Assembly (NCBI GenBank): GCA_013214965.1
Contig: JABSRU010000026.1
Location: forward strand, 1 to 64,000
From: Gammaproteobacteria bacterium
GTDB lineage: Bacteria; Pseudomonadota; Gammaproteobacteria; Enterobacterales; Psychrobiaceae
DNA: 64,000 nucleotides
Reading direction: 5' to 3'
The notes beneath the pieces are model-generated. The model saw only the letters and a list, made by a program, of their open reading frames with translations. It was not told where the DNA came from and ran no database searches. The position numbers and the translations under genes were made by a program. Shown in pieces: positions 1 to 7,923 of the stretch (its first letter is position 1; each line of letters begins with the position of its first letter).

Positions 1-689
1 GGGTTGGTGCCCCTAACATCGAGCCAAGATTGCAGTGCACTGACGGTTTTTTGGTGCATCGCAACTTGTCTTACTTTTCCACCCTTGCCTCGGAACCTTA
101 ACCGGTTATTCACTAAATCGAGATTACTGATCATTAAATTAGTTAACTCGAATCGGCGTAAGCCACAGCCAATCAATAATGAAAAAATAGCCATGTTACG
201 ACGATTGGCCATAGAGCCTCGATTAAATTGTGATAAAAACAATTCAAATTCTTCGAAATCAATTATTTGATGTTCTTTTTTTCCACCGCCTAATGGTAAG
301 TTAACCGAGCAAACTCGATCATAATGAAGCTGGGATATTTGCTCTAACAGGTAGGATTTTTTGAGCACGCCTTTAATCACTGCCGCATATAACACGATGG
401 TGTCGGGTGCCAATTGTGCTGATTCAAGAATAATGATCAGTTGATTCATGGAATGTAAATCGAAGTTCGCCCATCGGATATCGGCAATGCTTTGTTGCTT
501 TAAATGTCGAGCAACCGATTGCAGCACTGATCTGGCCGTTGCTTGTGAAGATTTTTTTCTCAAGCCATTAATGTAAAGATACACCGGGCAGTTCGCATCA
601 ATTTGGATTAAGCTTGGCTGTTGTTTAATCGAGTATTTGGTGAGATGTTTTTGGTTAAGAATCTTAGATAATCGATGTTCTGTGCTCAC
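1..689 (-). CDS. Tyrosine recombinase / phage-integrase family protein, C-terminus cut by window edge
   Basis: The minus strand is open from a GTG at 689 through the left edge, giving 229 residues without a stop. Residues about 30-125 look like the N-terminal SAM-like DNA-binding domain. Residues from about 140 on begin the catalytic domain. GCGLRRFEL (174-182) carries the first catalytic arginine (R178), and the RFRGKGGKVR segment (198-207) is the beta-hairpin with the catalytic lysine (K202). The HxxR and tyrosine motifs would lie beyond the window. The enzyme should cut and rejoin DNA at a specific site, but whether it serves a transposon, a genomic island or a chromosomal function cannot be told. 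Lack of an upstream partner gene and of integron features keeps the class open. No strong ribosome-binding site precedes the GTG, so the exact start is less certain than the family. Confidence 0.8.
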   Translation of the reverse strand, partial: MSTEHRLSKILNQKHLTKYSIKQQPSLIQIDANCPVYLYINGLRKKSSQATARSVLQSVARHLKQQSIADIRWANFDLHSMNQLIIILESAQLAPDTIVLYAAVIKGVLKKSYLLEQISQLHYDRVCSVNLPLGGGKKEHQIIDFEEFELFLSQFNRGSMANRRNMAIFSLLIGCGLRRFELTNLMISNLDLVNNRLRFRGKGGKVRQVAMHQKTVSALQSWLDVRGTN

Positions 690-746
690 GCCCTGCTCAC
701 TGCTTTAAAAAATCGACTCATTATACCTAATTATCGTTATTATTAC

Positions 747-770
747 TTTCCTAAATGTGTATTTAGGAAA
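747..770. repeat. Perfect 10-bp inverted repeat upstream of the recombinase gene
   Basis: TTTCCTAAAT, then GTGT, then ATTTAGGAAA form a perfect 24-base palindrome 58 bases upstream of the recombinase start. Read as 8-bp arms it leaves an 8-base centre, the geometry of a tyrosine-recombinase core site. It could equally be an operator or a small hairpin terminator. There is no experimental basis for choosing. Confidence 0.6.
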
Positions 771-917
771 CTTAATATTATGTTAAATATAACTAATTAA
801 AATTAAGCTCAATAAATAACAGTTCACAACACAAACATTACATTAATGCTTTTTTATATCGTGTTATTCGGGTAAGATTATCGCCATAATAACAAGGATA
901 TAAGAATTTTAAACAGT

Positions 918-1289
918 ATGATCGACACTTGGTTACAGTATCTTCAACAGGGTAAACATTTATACCTTAATAGCAAAGAACACATGGAGGAAAATGAGCT
1001 AGAAACTCTAACCTTTAGCGAAAATTTTATTGCCAATGATAGAAAACGGTCACTAAAAAATATTAAACGAATCATCAAACCGTTATCTTATAAAAATTTT
1101 TTAAATCAATACCGTGTCTATAAAAGTAGATTACTATGTGATGGTGTTGAGATTAATATTAGTAAAAATAATTTTAACAACATAAACTCATTAACAAAAA
1201 TTTTGGGTTACCAAACGAAAAATGAAACACTTGAATTGCTCTGTCAATATTATGCTGAAAGTCATCATATTAATATTAAAGAACAGTAA
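918..1289 (+). CDS. Small protein of unknown function with a ribbon-helix-helix-like C-terminus
   Basis: This 123-residue protein is not recognised. It has no signal peptide or membrane segment, and is rich in Asn, Lys and Ile with AT-rich codons like the lipoprotein gene that follows. Its C-terminal part, from VEINISKNNF (about 80) through LTKILGYQTKNETLELLCQY (about 92-112), has the pattern of one strand followed by two helices. That recalls ribbon-helix-helix DNA-binding folds, and a basic stretch (DRKRSLKNIKRIIK) precedes it. This is a fold guess only. It ends 19 bases before the lipoprotein gene, so the two are probably co-transcribed. The spacing alone does not make it a toxin-antitoxin pair. 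Confidence 0.6.
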   Translation: MIDTWLQYLQQGKHLYLNSKEHMEENELETLTFSENFIANDRKRSLKNIKRIIKPLSYKNFLNQYRVYKSRLLCDGVEINISKNNFNNINSLTKILGYQTKNETLELLCQYYAESHHINIKEQ

Positions 1290-1308
1290 TAAAATTTAGG
1301 ATTGAAGA

Positions 1309-2109
1309 ATGAAAATAATTAAATGCTTGGCGGTATTAGGCTGCTTATCAATAACCTCTTGTGCAACCTTGCAACAGCAAATTTCTGACAATATTAAACA
1401 GCCCCAAGTTAGCTATAAAACAATGTCGATTGGCCAACTAACTTCGAGTTCTATCGAACTATTTCCTGTGTTTTCAGTGTATAACTCAAATATGTTTGAT
1501 ATACCGGTGACCAAAATATCATACAATGTCACAGTAAATCAGCAAAAAGTAACGTCAGGAATAGCGAAAAATATCGGTACTTTACCTGCTAATCAGGATA
1601 AAGACATTCAATTAGCGATGCGGTTTGAGCAACAGGCGTTGAACACATTAAAAAATATGCTGTTAAATGTTGGAAAAGTTGATTTGGTCATCGACGGTAA
1701 AATTAACGTGTTAGGGCTGCCAATTCCATTTGAAAAGCGGGCAACAATATATATGCCGTCAGTTAAATTGGGTAAAATTAAGGTAAAAAAAGCTTCATTT
1801 AATCAAGTTCAGTTAAATTTAGAACTCATTGTTGATAACAAAAATGACTTTTCATTTCCACTTAATAACGTGAAGTATAATGTCTCGAGTCGAAACGCAT
1901 CATTGTTTAATGGTCAAATATCGTCGCAAAAGATGACGACAGGCCAACAAACATTAAATGTTCCGTTATCTATTAATCCATCACAGCTATATTCTAATAT
2001 CTTGGGTTTATTAAGAAGTCCTATCATTCCGTTGACGATTAAGATCGACGGTCCCCTGTTTTCCTCTGAACATACCCTGTCAGTTAATTTGAATGACCTA
2101 CTAAAGTAA
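1309..2109 (+). CDS. LEA14-like (LEA type 2 / WHy domain) lipoprotein
   Basis: A 266-residue lipoprotein. The N-terminus is a short hydrophobic signal ending in the lipobox ITSC, with Cys18 as the predicted lipidation site. The mature part is beta-rich and has two WHy-like repeats, about residues 35-145 and 150-265. Each contains the pattern of a conserved Asn followed by a hydrophobic-proline strand (VYNSNMFDIPV and VDNKNDFSFPL) that is typical of late-embryogenesis-abundant type 2 proteins. The biochemical role of bacterial LEA14-like lipoproteins is not settled, and an envelope stress role is an inference. It lies 19 bases behind the unknown small protein and converges on the receiver gene, 7 bases away. 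Confidence 0.75.
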   Translation: MKIIKCLAVLGCLSITSCATLQQQISDNIKQPQVSYKTMSIGQLTSSSIELFPVFSVYNSNMFDIPVTKISYNVTVNQQKVTSGIAKNIGTLPANQDKDIQLAMRFEQQALNTLKNMLLNVGKVDLVIDGKINVLGLPIPFEKRATIYMPSVKLGKIKVKKASFNQVQLNLELIVDNKNDFSFPLNNVKYNVSSRNASLFNGQISSQKMTTGQQTLNVPLSINPSQLYSNILGLLRSPIIPLTIKIDGPLFSSEHTLSVNLNDLLK

Positions 2110-2116
2110 TCATAAA

Positions 2117-2506
2117 TTATCTTGTTAATTGCCGTTGGTGGTATTTTTTAAATTTTAATAAAGACCCTTCTATCATTTGAAGGGTAAAGGGTTTAACAAT
2201 AAAACCTCTGGCGCCAAGTGAGAAAGCTTGCTTAACATTATTAGCAGTACTGGCACTGCTAATAATGACAACATAGGTGCTTGAACATAGCTTTTTAACA
2301 CTCTTTAGCGTTTCCATACCACCCATACCGGGCATTTCAAGATCCAGAAACATCAGATCGACTTTATGTTTAGTAAATAGTTCAACGGCTTTTGAGCCAT
2401 CATCAACCGTTTTAATATTTTGAAATCCCATTTGTATGATGCTGCTGCTTAACACTTGGCGCATCGACAGTGAATCATCAACAATAAGAACTTTTACGTC
2501 ATCCAT
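2117..2506 (-). CDS. Single-domain CheY-like response regulator
   Basis: A 129-residue stand-alone receiver domain with no output domain. The acidic pocket is D10/D11, the phospho-acceptor is D55 in FLDLEMPGMGG, the switch Ser is S83, and the conserved lysine is K105 in FIVKPF. All the residues needed for phosphorylation are therefore present. Proteins of this type relay signals by protein contact, for example to motors, phosphotransfer proteins or diguanylate cyclases. No histidine kinase or chemotaxis gene is adjacent, so its partner is unknown. The true cheY normally sits among flagellar genes, and this is more likely an orphan receiver. It faces the LEA-like lipoprotein gene convergently. 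Confidence 0.88.
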   Translation of the reverse strand: MDDVKVLIVDDSLSMRQVLSSSIIQMGFQNIKTVDDGSKAVELFTKHKVDLMFLDLEMPGMGGMETLKSVKKLCSSTYVVIISSASTANNVKQAFSLGARGFIVKPFTLQMIEGSLLKFKKYHQRQLTR

Positions 2507-2934
2507 AACCTTTCCATATCCTTAAGACATAAATCATAGTGAGTTTTATTTTCGTAATATTATATAATACATTGCCTTATCAATTGATAATCGTCAATGT
2601 ATTATGGCAGTTTTGTGACTTACCCCGACAATAAGTGCCCCTATGTATGCTCTATAACTAATACAAAAATTAATTTTAGATCCTTTATTTTTGAGTAAAC
2701 GATATTTTTAAATATCAATTAATGTATCCTCTTTTACGCTGATAAATCACAATTAAAAACTTTAGTCTAAGCTCCGTAATAAAACTACATACAGTACTTT
2801 AGTATTGATGATTTTTGGGTATACTATTGGCACATTAAAAATGTTTCTTTCTGTGATAAAAACGCTGGAATATCGTTAAATATTAACTTTAGTTTTTGTT
2901 ACAGTAGCCTTTCTAGAAATTTTAGGGAATTAAA
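2507..2934. other. 428-base intergenic region between receiver gene and icd
   Basis: No gene was found here. The region must hold the divergent promoters of the receiver gene and icd. A TATACT box at 2820-2825, preceded by TGGG, is a candidate -10 for icd, but no good -35 precedes it. AGGGAA at about 2923-2928 is the icd ribosome-binding site. Confidence 0.4.
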
Positions 2935-5169
2935 ATGTCGAAAAATAACAACACCATTTATTACACGCTCACCGACGAAGCGCCATCGTTAGCGACTTGT
3001 TCTTTGTTACCATTATTACGTACTTTTACTACCGCTGCCGGGATTGATGTAAAGTTAAGCGACATATCTCTTGGGGCGCGCGTTTTATCGGCCTTTCCTG
3101 AAAATTTGACCGAACAACAACAGGTCGAAGATGGATTAAAATTTCTTGGTGCACTGACCCAAGACCCTAGTGCGAACATCATCAAGTTACCGAACATTAG
3201 TGCGTCGATTCCACAGTTAAATGACTGTATTAAAGAACTACAATCTCAAGGATATCAAATCCCAGATTTAGTATTGAATCCTGTGACTGATGAAGACAAA
3301 GCTAATGCAGCTCGTTATTCAAAAATATTAGGCAGTGCGGTTAACCCCGTATTACGTGAGGGTAACTCAGATCGTCGTGCTCCACCTGCTGTTAAGGCCT
3401 ATGTGAAAAAATTCCCACACTCAATGGGAAAATGGAGCCAAGCTTCACGTACCCATGCTGACTTTATGCGTGAAGGTGATTTTTTCTCAAGTGAACAATC
3501 AGTGACTGTTGATGAAGCAACTGACATTCGTATAGAGTTCACCCCTACTGGTGGAATAACTCAAGTGATGAAAGAATTTTCGCTTGAGAAAGATGAAATC
3601 ATTGACGGCATGTTTATGAGCAGTAAATCGCTACGTGCCTTCTTCGAGAAAACACTTGAAGATTGTAAAAGCACCGGCGTTATGTGGTCTCTTCACGTAA
3701 AAGCCACCATGATGAAAGTGTCACACCCCATTGTATTTGGTCATGCTGTTTCAGTTTTTTATAAAGATGTTTTTGAAAAGCATGCTGAAACCTTTACTAA
3801 GTTAGAAGTGAACCCAAACCTTGGTTTAGGTAATATTTACGACAAAATTCAAAATTTACCACGAACAGCTCGTGAACAAATCGAACGTGATATTCAAGCT
3901 TGTTATCAATCAAGACCTGAAATGGCGATGGTTGATTCAGTCAAAGGTGTTTCAAACCTTCACGTACCAAGTGATGTGATCGTTGATGCTTCAATGCCAG
4001 CAATGATCCGTAATTCTGGGCAAATGTGGGGTGCTGACGGCAAATTAAAAGATACTAAAGCTATCATGCCTGAAAGCACTTATGCGCGTATCTACCAAGA
4101 AATGATCGACTTTTGTAAAACTCACGGAGCTTTCGATCCAACCACAATGGGTACTGTACCAAACGTTGGCTTAATGGCTAAAAAAGCAGAAGAGTATGGT
4201 TCTCATGACAAAACATTCGAAATGGAATGTGATGGTGTGATGAAGATTGTTACCTCTGCGGGTGTTGTGCTTACTGAACATAATGTTGAGAAAGGTGATA
4301 TTTGGCGTGCTTGTCAAACTAAAGATGAGCCAGTTAAAGATTGGGTTAAGCTAGGCGTAACTCGTGCTCGTAATTCTAATACTCCTGCTATCTTCTGGTT
4401 AGATCCTGAACGTGCCCACGATATGGAATTAATGAAGAAAGTCGACAAGTACCTTCTTGATCATGACACCGATGGTTTAGACATCACTAAGATGGACTAT
4501 AACCAAGCGATTCGCGTATCAATGGAACGCCAACGCCGCGGTTTAGACACTATTTCAATCACTGGTAATGTACTACGTGATTATTTAACTGACTTATTCC
4601 CAATCATGGAACTTGGTACTTCTGCTAAAATGCTATCAATTGTTCCAATGTTATCTGGTGGTGGCATGTACGAAACAGGTGCTGGCGGTTCAGCCCCTCG
4701 CCATGTTCAACAGGTTGTTGAAGAAAACCACTTACGTTGGGATTCTTTAGGTGAGTTTATGGCGATTGCTGTTTCTCTAGAAGACATGGGAATGAAGCAA
4801 AATAATACTCGTGCTGCAATTCTTGCAACAACGCTAGATAAAGCAACCACAGTATTGTTACAAAATAACAAATCACCTTCACGTAAAACCGGTGAATTGG
4901 ATAACCGCGGCAGTCATTTTTATCTAACCATGTATTGGGCACAAGAACTTGTTGCTCAAACTGATGATAAAGAGTTTGCCTCTAAATTTGTTGAATTGGC
5001 CAAGTCTCTAACTGACGCCGAAGACAAAATTATTGCAGAAATGAAAGCTGCCCAAGGTCGTCCGACGGTTCCTGGTGGTTATTACCATCCAAATCGTGAT
5101 GCAGTAAAAAAGATTATGCGTCCAAGTAAAACGCTAAATGCAATCATTACAAAATTTAATGCAAAATAA
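2935..5169 (+). CDS. icd: Monomeric NADP-dependent isocitrate dehydrogenase
   Basis: At 744 residues this is the size of the monomeric (type II) isocitrate dehydrogenases, roughly twice the dimeric Icd. It oxidises isocitrate to 2-oxoglutarate and CO2 with NADP in the citric acid cycle, in the cytoplasm. The N-terminus ([15 protein letters not shown]) and the substrate-site segment EGNSDRRAP near residue 140 are characteristic, as are TGAGGSAP and LDNRGSHFY in the C-terminal half. Monomeric IDH is found in Azotobacter, Corynebacterium and cold-adapted Colwellia, where it may coexist with the dimeric enzyme. The gene stands alone with its own ribosome-binding site (AGGGAA) and a hairpin terminator after it. 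Confidence 0.97.
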   Translation: MSKNNNTIYYTLTDEAPSLATCSLLPLLRTFTTAAGIDVKLSDISLGARVLSAFPENLTEQQQVEDGLKFLGALTQDPSANIIKLPNISASIPQLNDCIKELQSQGYQIPDLVLNPVTDEDKANAARYSKILGSAVNPVLREGNSDRRAPPAVKAYVKKFPHSMGKWSQASRTHADFMREGDFFSSEQSVTVDEATDIRIEFTPTGGITQVMKEFSLEKDEIIDGMFMSSKSLRAFFEKTLEDCKSTGVMWSLHVKATMMKVSHPIVFGHAVSVFYKDVFEKHAETFTKLEVNPNLGLGNIYDKIQNLPRTAREQIERDIQACYQSRPEMAMVDSVKGVSNLHVPSDVIVDASMPAMIRNSGQMWGADGKLKDTKAIMPESTYARIYQEMIDFCKTHGAFDPTTMGTVPNVGLMAKKAEEYGSHDKTFEMECDGVMKIVTSAGVVLTEHNVEKGDIWRACQTKDEPVKDWVKLGVTRARNSNTPAIFWLDPERAHDMELMKKVDKYLLDHDTDGLDITKMDYNQAIRVSMERQRRGLDTISITGNVLRDYLTDLFPIMELGTSAKMLSIVPMLSGGGMYETGAGGSAPRHVQQVVEENHLRWDSLGEFMAIAVSLEDMGMKQNNTRAAILATTLDKATTVLLQNNKSPSRKTGELDNRGSHFYLTMYWAQELVAQTDDKEFASKFVELAKSLTDAEDKIIAEMKAAQGRPTVPGGYYHPNRDAVKKIMRPSKTLNAIITKFNAK

Positions 5170-5192
5170 CTTATCTTTAGTTATTTGATTTT

Positions 5193-5227
5193 AAAGGTCT
5201 GCTATTTAACAATGCCAGACCTTTTTT
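5193..5227 (+). terminator. Rho-independent terminator of icd
   Basis: The stem AAAGGTCTG / CAGACCTTT (5193-5201 with 5216-5224) runs straight into a T run, 24 bases after the icd stop codon. Confidence 0.85.
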
Positions 5228-5259
5228 ACAATTAAAACCGCTGTTTTAATTGTAAAAAA
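5222..5259. repeat. Perfect 17-bp inverted repeat downstream of icd
   Basis: TTTTTTACAATTAAAAC (5222-5238) and its exact complement at 5243-5259 flank CGCT. The left arm begins in the T run of the icd terminator. It may be a second, bidirectional terminator or the folded end of a transcript. Confidence 0.7.
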
Positions 5260-5348
5260 TAGCTTGAATATTGATTTTATGTTAAATTTACTACATATTA
5301 TGTTTTTTAAATAAAGTAAAAATTAATTTATATTGTGGTAATTGTTTA

Positions 5349-7856
5349 ATGAATAAAGTTTGTGAATCCTTGTTAGCTGACCTCTCACTATCTTCAACCG
5401 AAAATGATTTTCACCAATTAAAGCAGTACTTACTCGCGACGCAGTTGATCAGTCAGTTGACGCTTAATTGCACCAATATTAACCGTTATTATCAAAGCCT
5501 CGAACGGATCTTAAGCAAAGGTTTTGCGATTAAGACCTTTGCTGTGTTACAGATTTGTGAAATGACCGAATTGGTTGAAGTCGCTTATGAAAAAGAAAAT
5601 AATTCTATCCATTGCGACAGCCTTTTTACGCTCGAAGAACTCAATATGCCGCCGCTCAACCAAATGTGGCTAGATAATGTGACGGTAGTAACCCCCCACC
5701 CTGATCCCACTATTCATATTTTTAACTTAAGTGCCCATGCCGATGATGCTAGTGCCTTAATCATAAAAATAGAACAATCTAATAAGTTATTAGCGGCTTT
5801 ATTTTCATTTTGTGCCCAACAGATTTTATTAGTCAAAAATATTATTAAAAAGGATCAGAGTAACGACAAAAATTCAGTGTTAGAAATACAAAACCTTAAG
5901 CAACAAATTAGAGAACAAGAAAATAGTGAATTACTTCAAGAGTCTCTCTTACATATATCAGAACTCAGTAGTAAAAATTTAACCGAATACACTTTCTATA
6001 ATCAAGTTCGAAATATCATCGGTCAATTGCTTAGTTCTTCTAATTTTTATGTGGCCAAGCTAGATCAAAATAAACAGGTCATTGAGTTTGTTTATTTTGT
6101 TGACCAGTTTATGGAAGATGGTGGTGAATCGATGGCGGGAGTTCAACGTCAATGTAGCAACTCCTTAACCGACTATGTTATCAATCAATCAAAAGTGGTT
6201 TTATTAGGACGCCAAGAAATTGAGGAATTACACGATCAAGGAATTATTCAGAAGTCAGGTGTGTATTGTACTTCCTGGTTAGGTGTACCTTTAATCAGTG
6301 AAGGCATTACCATCGGCGTTATCGCCGTTCAGAGCTATAACTCTGAAATTATATTTACTGATAAAGACGCCGACATCTTAAAGTTTGTTTCACATCACGT
6401 CTCCATGGCGATTAAGAAAAGAGAAAACCTTGAATATAAGGAACGGGTAAAGGAAATACTCGAACAAAAAGTCCAGAAACGGACGAGAGAGCTAAAGCAA
6501 GAAATAGAGCGACGACAGCTGATTGAGAAAAAGCTACAGTATTCCGCCTCCCACGATGCTTTAACCAAACTCCCTAATCGCGCTTATTTTTTAGAGTCAT
6601 TAGGTCAAGCAATCAAAACTCGAATCGCTGATCAATCAAGGCACTTTGCAGTGCTATTTTTAGATTTAGATCGGTTTAAAATGGTGAATGATAATTTGGG
6701 ACATCATGTGGGTGATATTTTATTGCAGTTAGTTGCTAGCGATCTTAATAGCATGGTGCGAGAGTCAGATATGGTTGCACGTTTAGGCGGTGATGAATTC
6801 GTATTACTGCTTAACAATATTGATAATAATACTGAAGCAAGCGATGTTGCTAAAAGAATAACCAGTCAACTATCACAACCTTATGTTATTGAACAACAAG
6901 AAGTTAAAATTGGAGCCAGTATCGGTATTCTATATGGTGCAGACCGATACAGCGATGCATTAGTCATGCTACGAGATGCCGATACAGCACTGTATCAAGC
7001 AAAAGGGGCAGGAAAAGGTTGTTTTGAAATATTCGATATGAGGATGCATCAAGAGATGCAAGATGCCTTTGTACTAGAAGCTGATTTACGTACAGCCGTC
7101 GAACATCAGCAATTTGAACCTTATTTCCAACCTATTGTTGACTTAAACACTAACAGAATTGTCGGTTTTGAAGCATTAGCACGGTGGAAGTGTCCCAAAA
7201 GAGGCACTGTTTTTCCTGATGGCTTTATTACTAAGGCTGAAGAGTCTGGTATTATATGCACCATCGATTTACAAATTTTAGAAAAAGCCATTGCGCAACT
7301 AAAACAGTGGCAAGACAATTTTTCAGACAGTGAGTTATACATCAGTAGCAATTTTGACTATACCCAGTTTTTCGATCAATCAATGCCTGGGATCGTTGAA
7401 TCTATGTTGCTTAAGTCAGACGTTAGGCCGAGCTGTTTATTGCTTGAACTGACCGAACGTGGGTTATTAGAAAACTCCGATTTAGTCCAAAATAATATGC
7501 AAGCCCTTAAAAATATAGGTATTAGATTGGCCCTAGATGATTTTGGTACCGGTTATTCATCGCTAAGTTATTTATACCGCTACCCGATTGATATTCTCAA
7601 AATAGATCGATCTTTTGTGCTCAATATCGAGCAAAACCCTAGTAACAAGGCGATTGTTAAAACTATTATTGATCTTGCTAGTAATCTAAACATGAAAACA
7701 ATTGCCGAAGGGATCGAAAATCAATACGAGGCAAATTATCTCAATTTGGTTAAGAGCAGTTTTGGTCAAGGTTATCATTTTTCAAAACCAGTTTGTGCCA
7801 GTGAAGCATTCGCCTTGCTACAAGAACAATATTACGAGTCGATTGAGATAGAGTAA
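5349..7856 (+). CDS. GAF-containing GGDEF/EAL dual-domain c-di-GMP enzyme
   Basis: An 835-residue cytoplasmic protein with no membrane segment. Order of parts: an N-terminal region of about 190 residues without clear assignment, possibly a degenerate GAF; a GAF domain at about 200-355; a charged coiled coil (KERVKEILEQKVQKRTRELK) at about 360-400; GGDEF at about 405-560; EAL at about 575-830. The diguanylate cyclase signature GGDEF is intact at 480-484. The phosphodiesterase signature EAL is intact at 608-610, followed by ELTERGLL, DDFGTGYSS, KIDRSF and EGIEN. Both activities are therefore possible, and such proteins often favour one under control of the sensory domain. A hairpin terminator follows, and the gene is probably monocistronic. 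The ligand sensed is unknown. Confidence 0.93.
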   Translation: MNKVCESLLADLSLSSTENDFHQLKQYLLATQLISQLTLNCTNINRYYQSLERILSKGFAIKTFAVLQICEMTELVEVAYEKENNSIHCDSLFTLEELNMPPLNQMWLDNVTVVTPHPDPTIHIFNLSAHADDASALIIKIEQSNKLLAALFSFCAQQILLVKNIIKKDQSNDKNSVLEIQNLKQQIREQENSELLQESLLHISELSSKNLTEYTFYNQVRNIIGQLLSSSNFYVAKLDQNKQVIEFVYFVDQFMEDGGESMAGVQRQCSNSLTDYVINQSKVVLLGRQEIEELHDQGIIQKSGVYCTSWLGVPLISEGITIGVIAVQSYNSEIIFTDKDADILKFVSHHVSMAIKKRENLEYKERVKEILEQKVQKRTRELKQEIERRQLIEKKLQYSASHDALTKLPNRAYFLESLGQAIKTRIADQSRHFAVLFLDLDRFKMVNDNLGHHVGDILLQLVASDLNSMVRESDMVARLGGDEFVLLLNNIDNNTEASDVAKRITSQLSQPYVIEQQEVKIGASIGILYGADRYSDALVMLRDADTALYQAKGAGKGCFEIFDMRMHQEMQDAFVLEADLRTAVEHQQFEPYFQPIVDLNTNRIVGFEALARWKCPKRGTVFPDGFITKAEESGIICTIDLQILEKAIAQLKQWQDNFSDSELYISSNFDYTQFFDQSMPGIVESMLLKSDVRPSCLLLELTERGLLENSDLVQNNMQALKNIGIRLALDDFGTGYSSLSYLYRYPIDILKIDRSFVLNIEQNPSNKAIVKTIIDLASNLNMKTIAEGIENQYEANYLNLVKSSFGQGYHFSKPVCASEAFALLQEQYYESIEIE

Positions 7857-7883
7857 ATTTATCCTCCGTCATTAGAAACAGCT

Positions 7884-7912
7884 CGGCATAGCGACACTAT
7901 GCCGTATATTTT
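7884..7912 (+). terminator. Hairpin terminator between the GGDEF/EAL gene and ptrB
   Basis: CGGCATAG / CTATGCCG (7884-7891 with 7897-7904) form a perfect 8-bp stem with loop CGACA, followed by TATATTTT. The hairpin ends 19 bases before the GTG start of the next gene, so it could also act in that leader. Confidence 0.6.
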
Positions 7913-7923
7913 GGAATATATTA

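Noticed and set aside
4-270. 88-codon plus-strand reading frame at the left edge
   Set aside because: It is antisense to the tyrosine recombinase, whose motifs are clear on the minus strand, and its own translation shows no protein-like pattern.
918-2109. Toxin-antitoxin module
   Set aside because: The second gene is clearly a lipoprotein of the LEA14 type, not a toxin, so an RHH-like neighbour is not enough.
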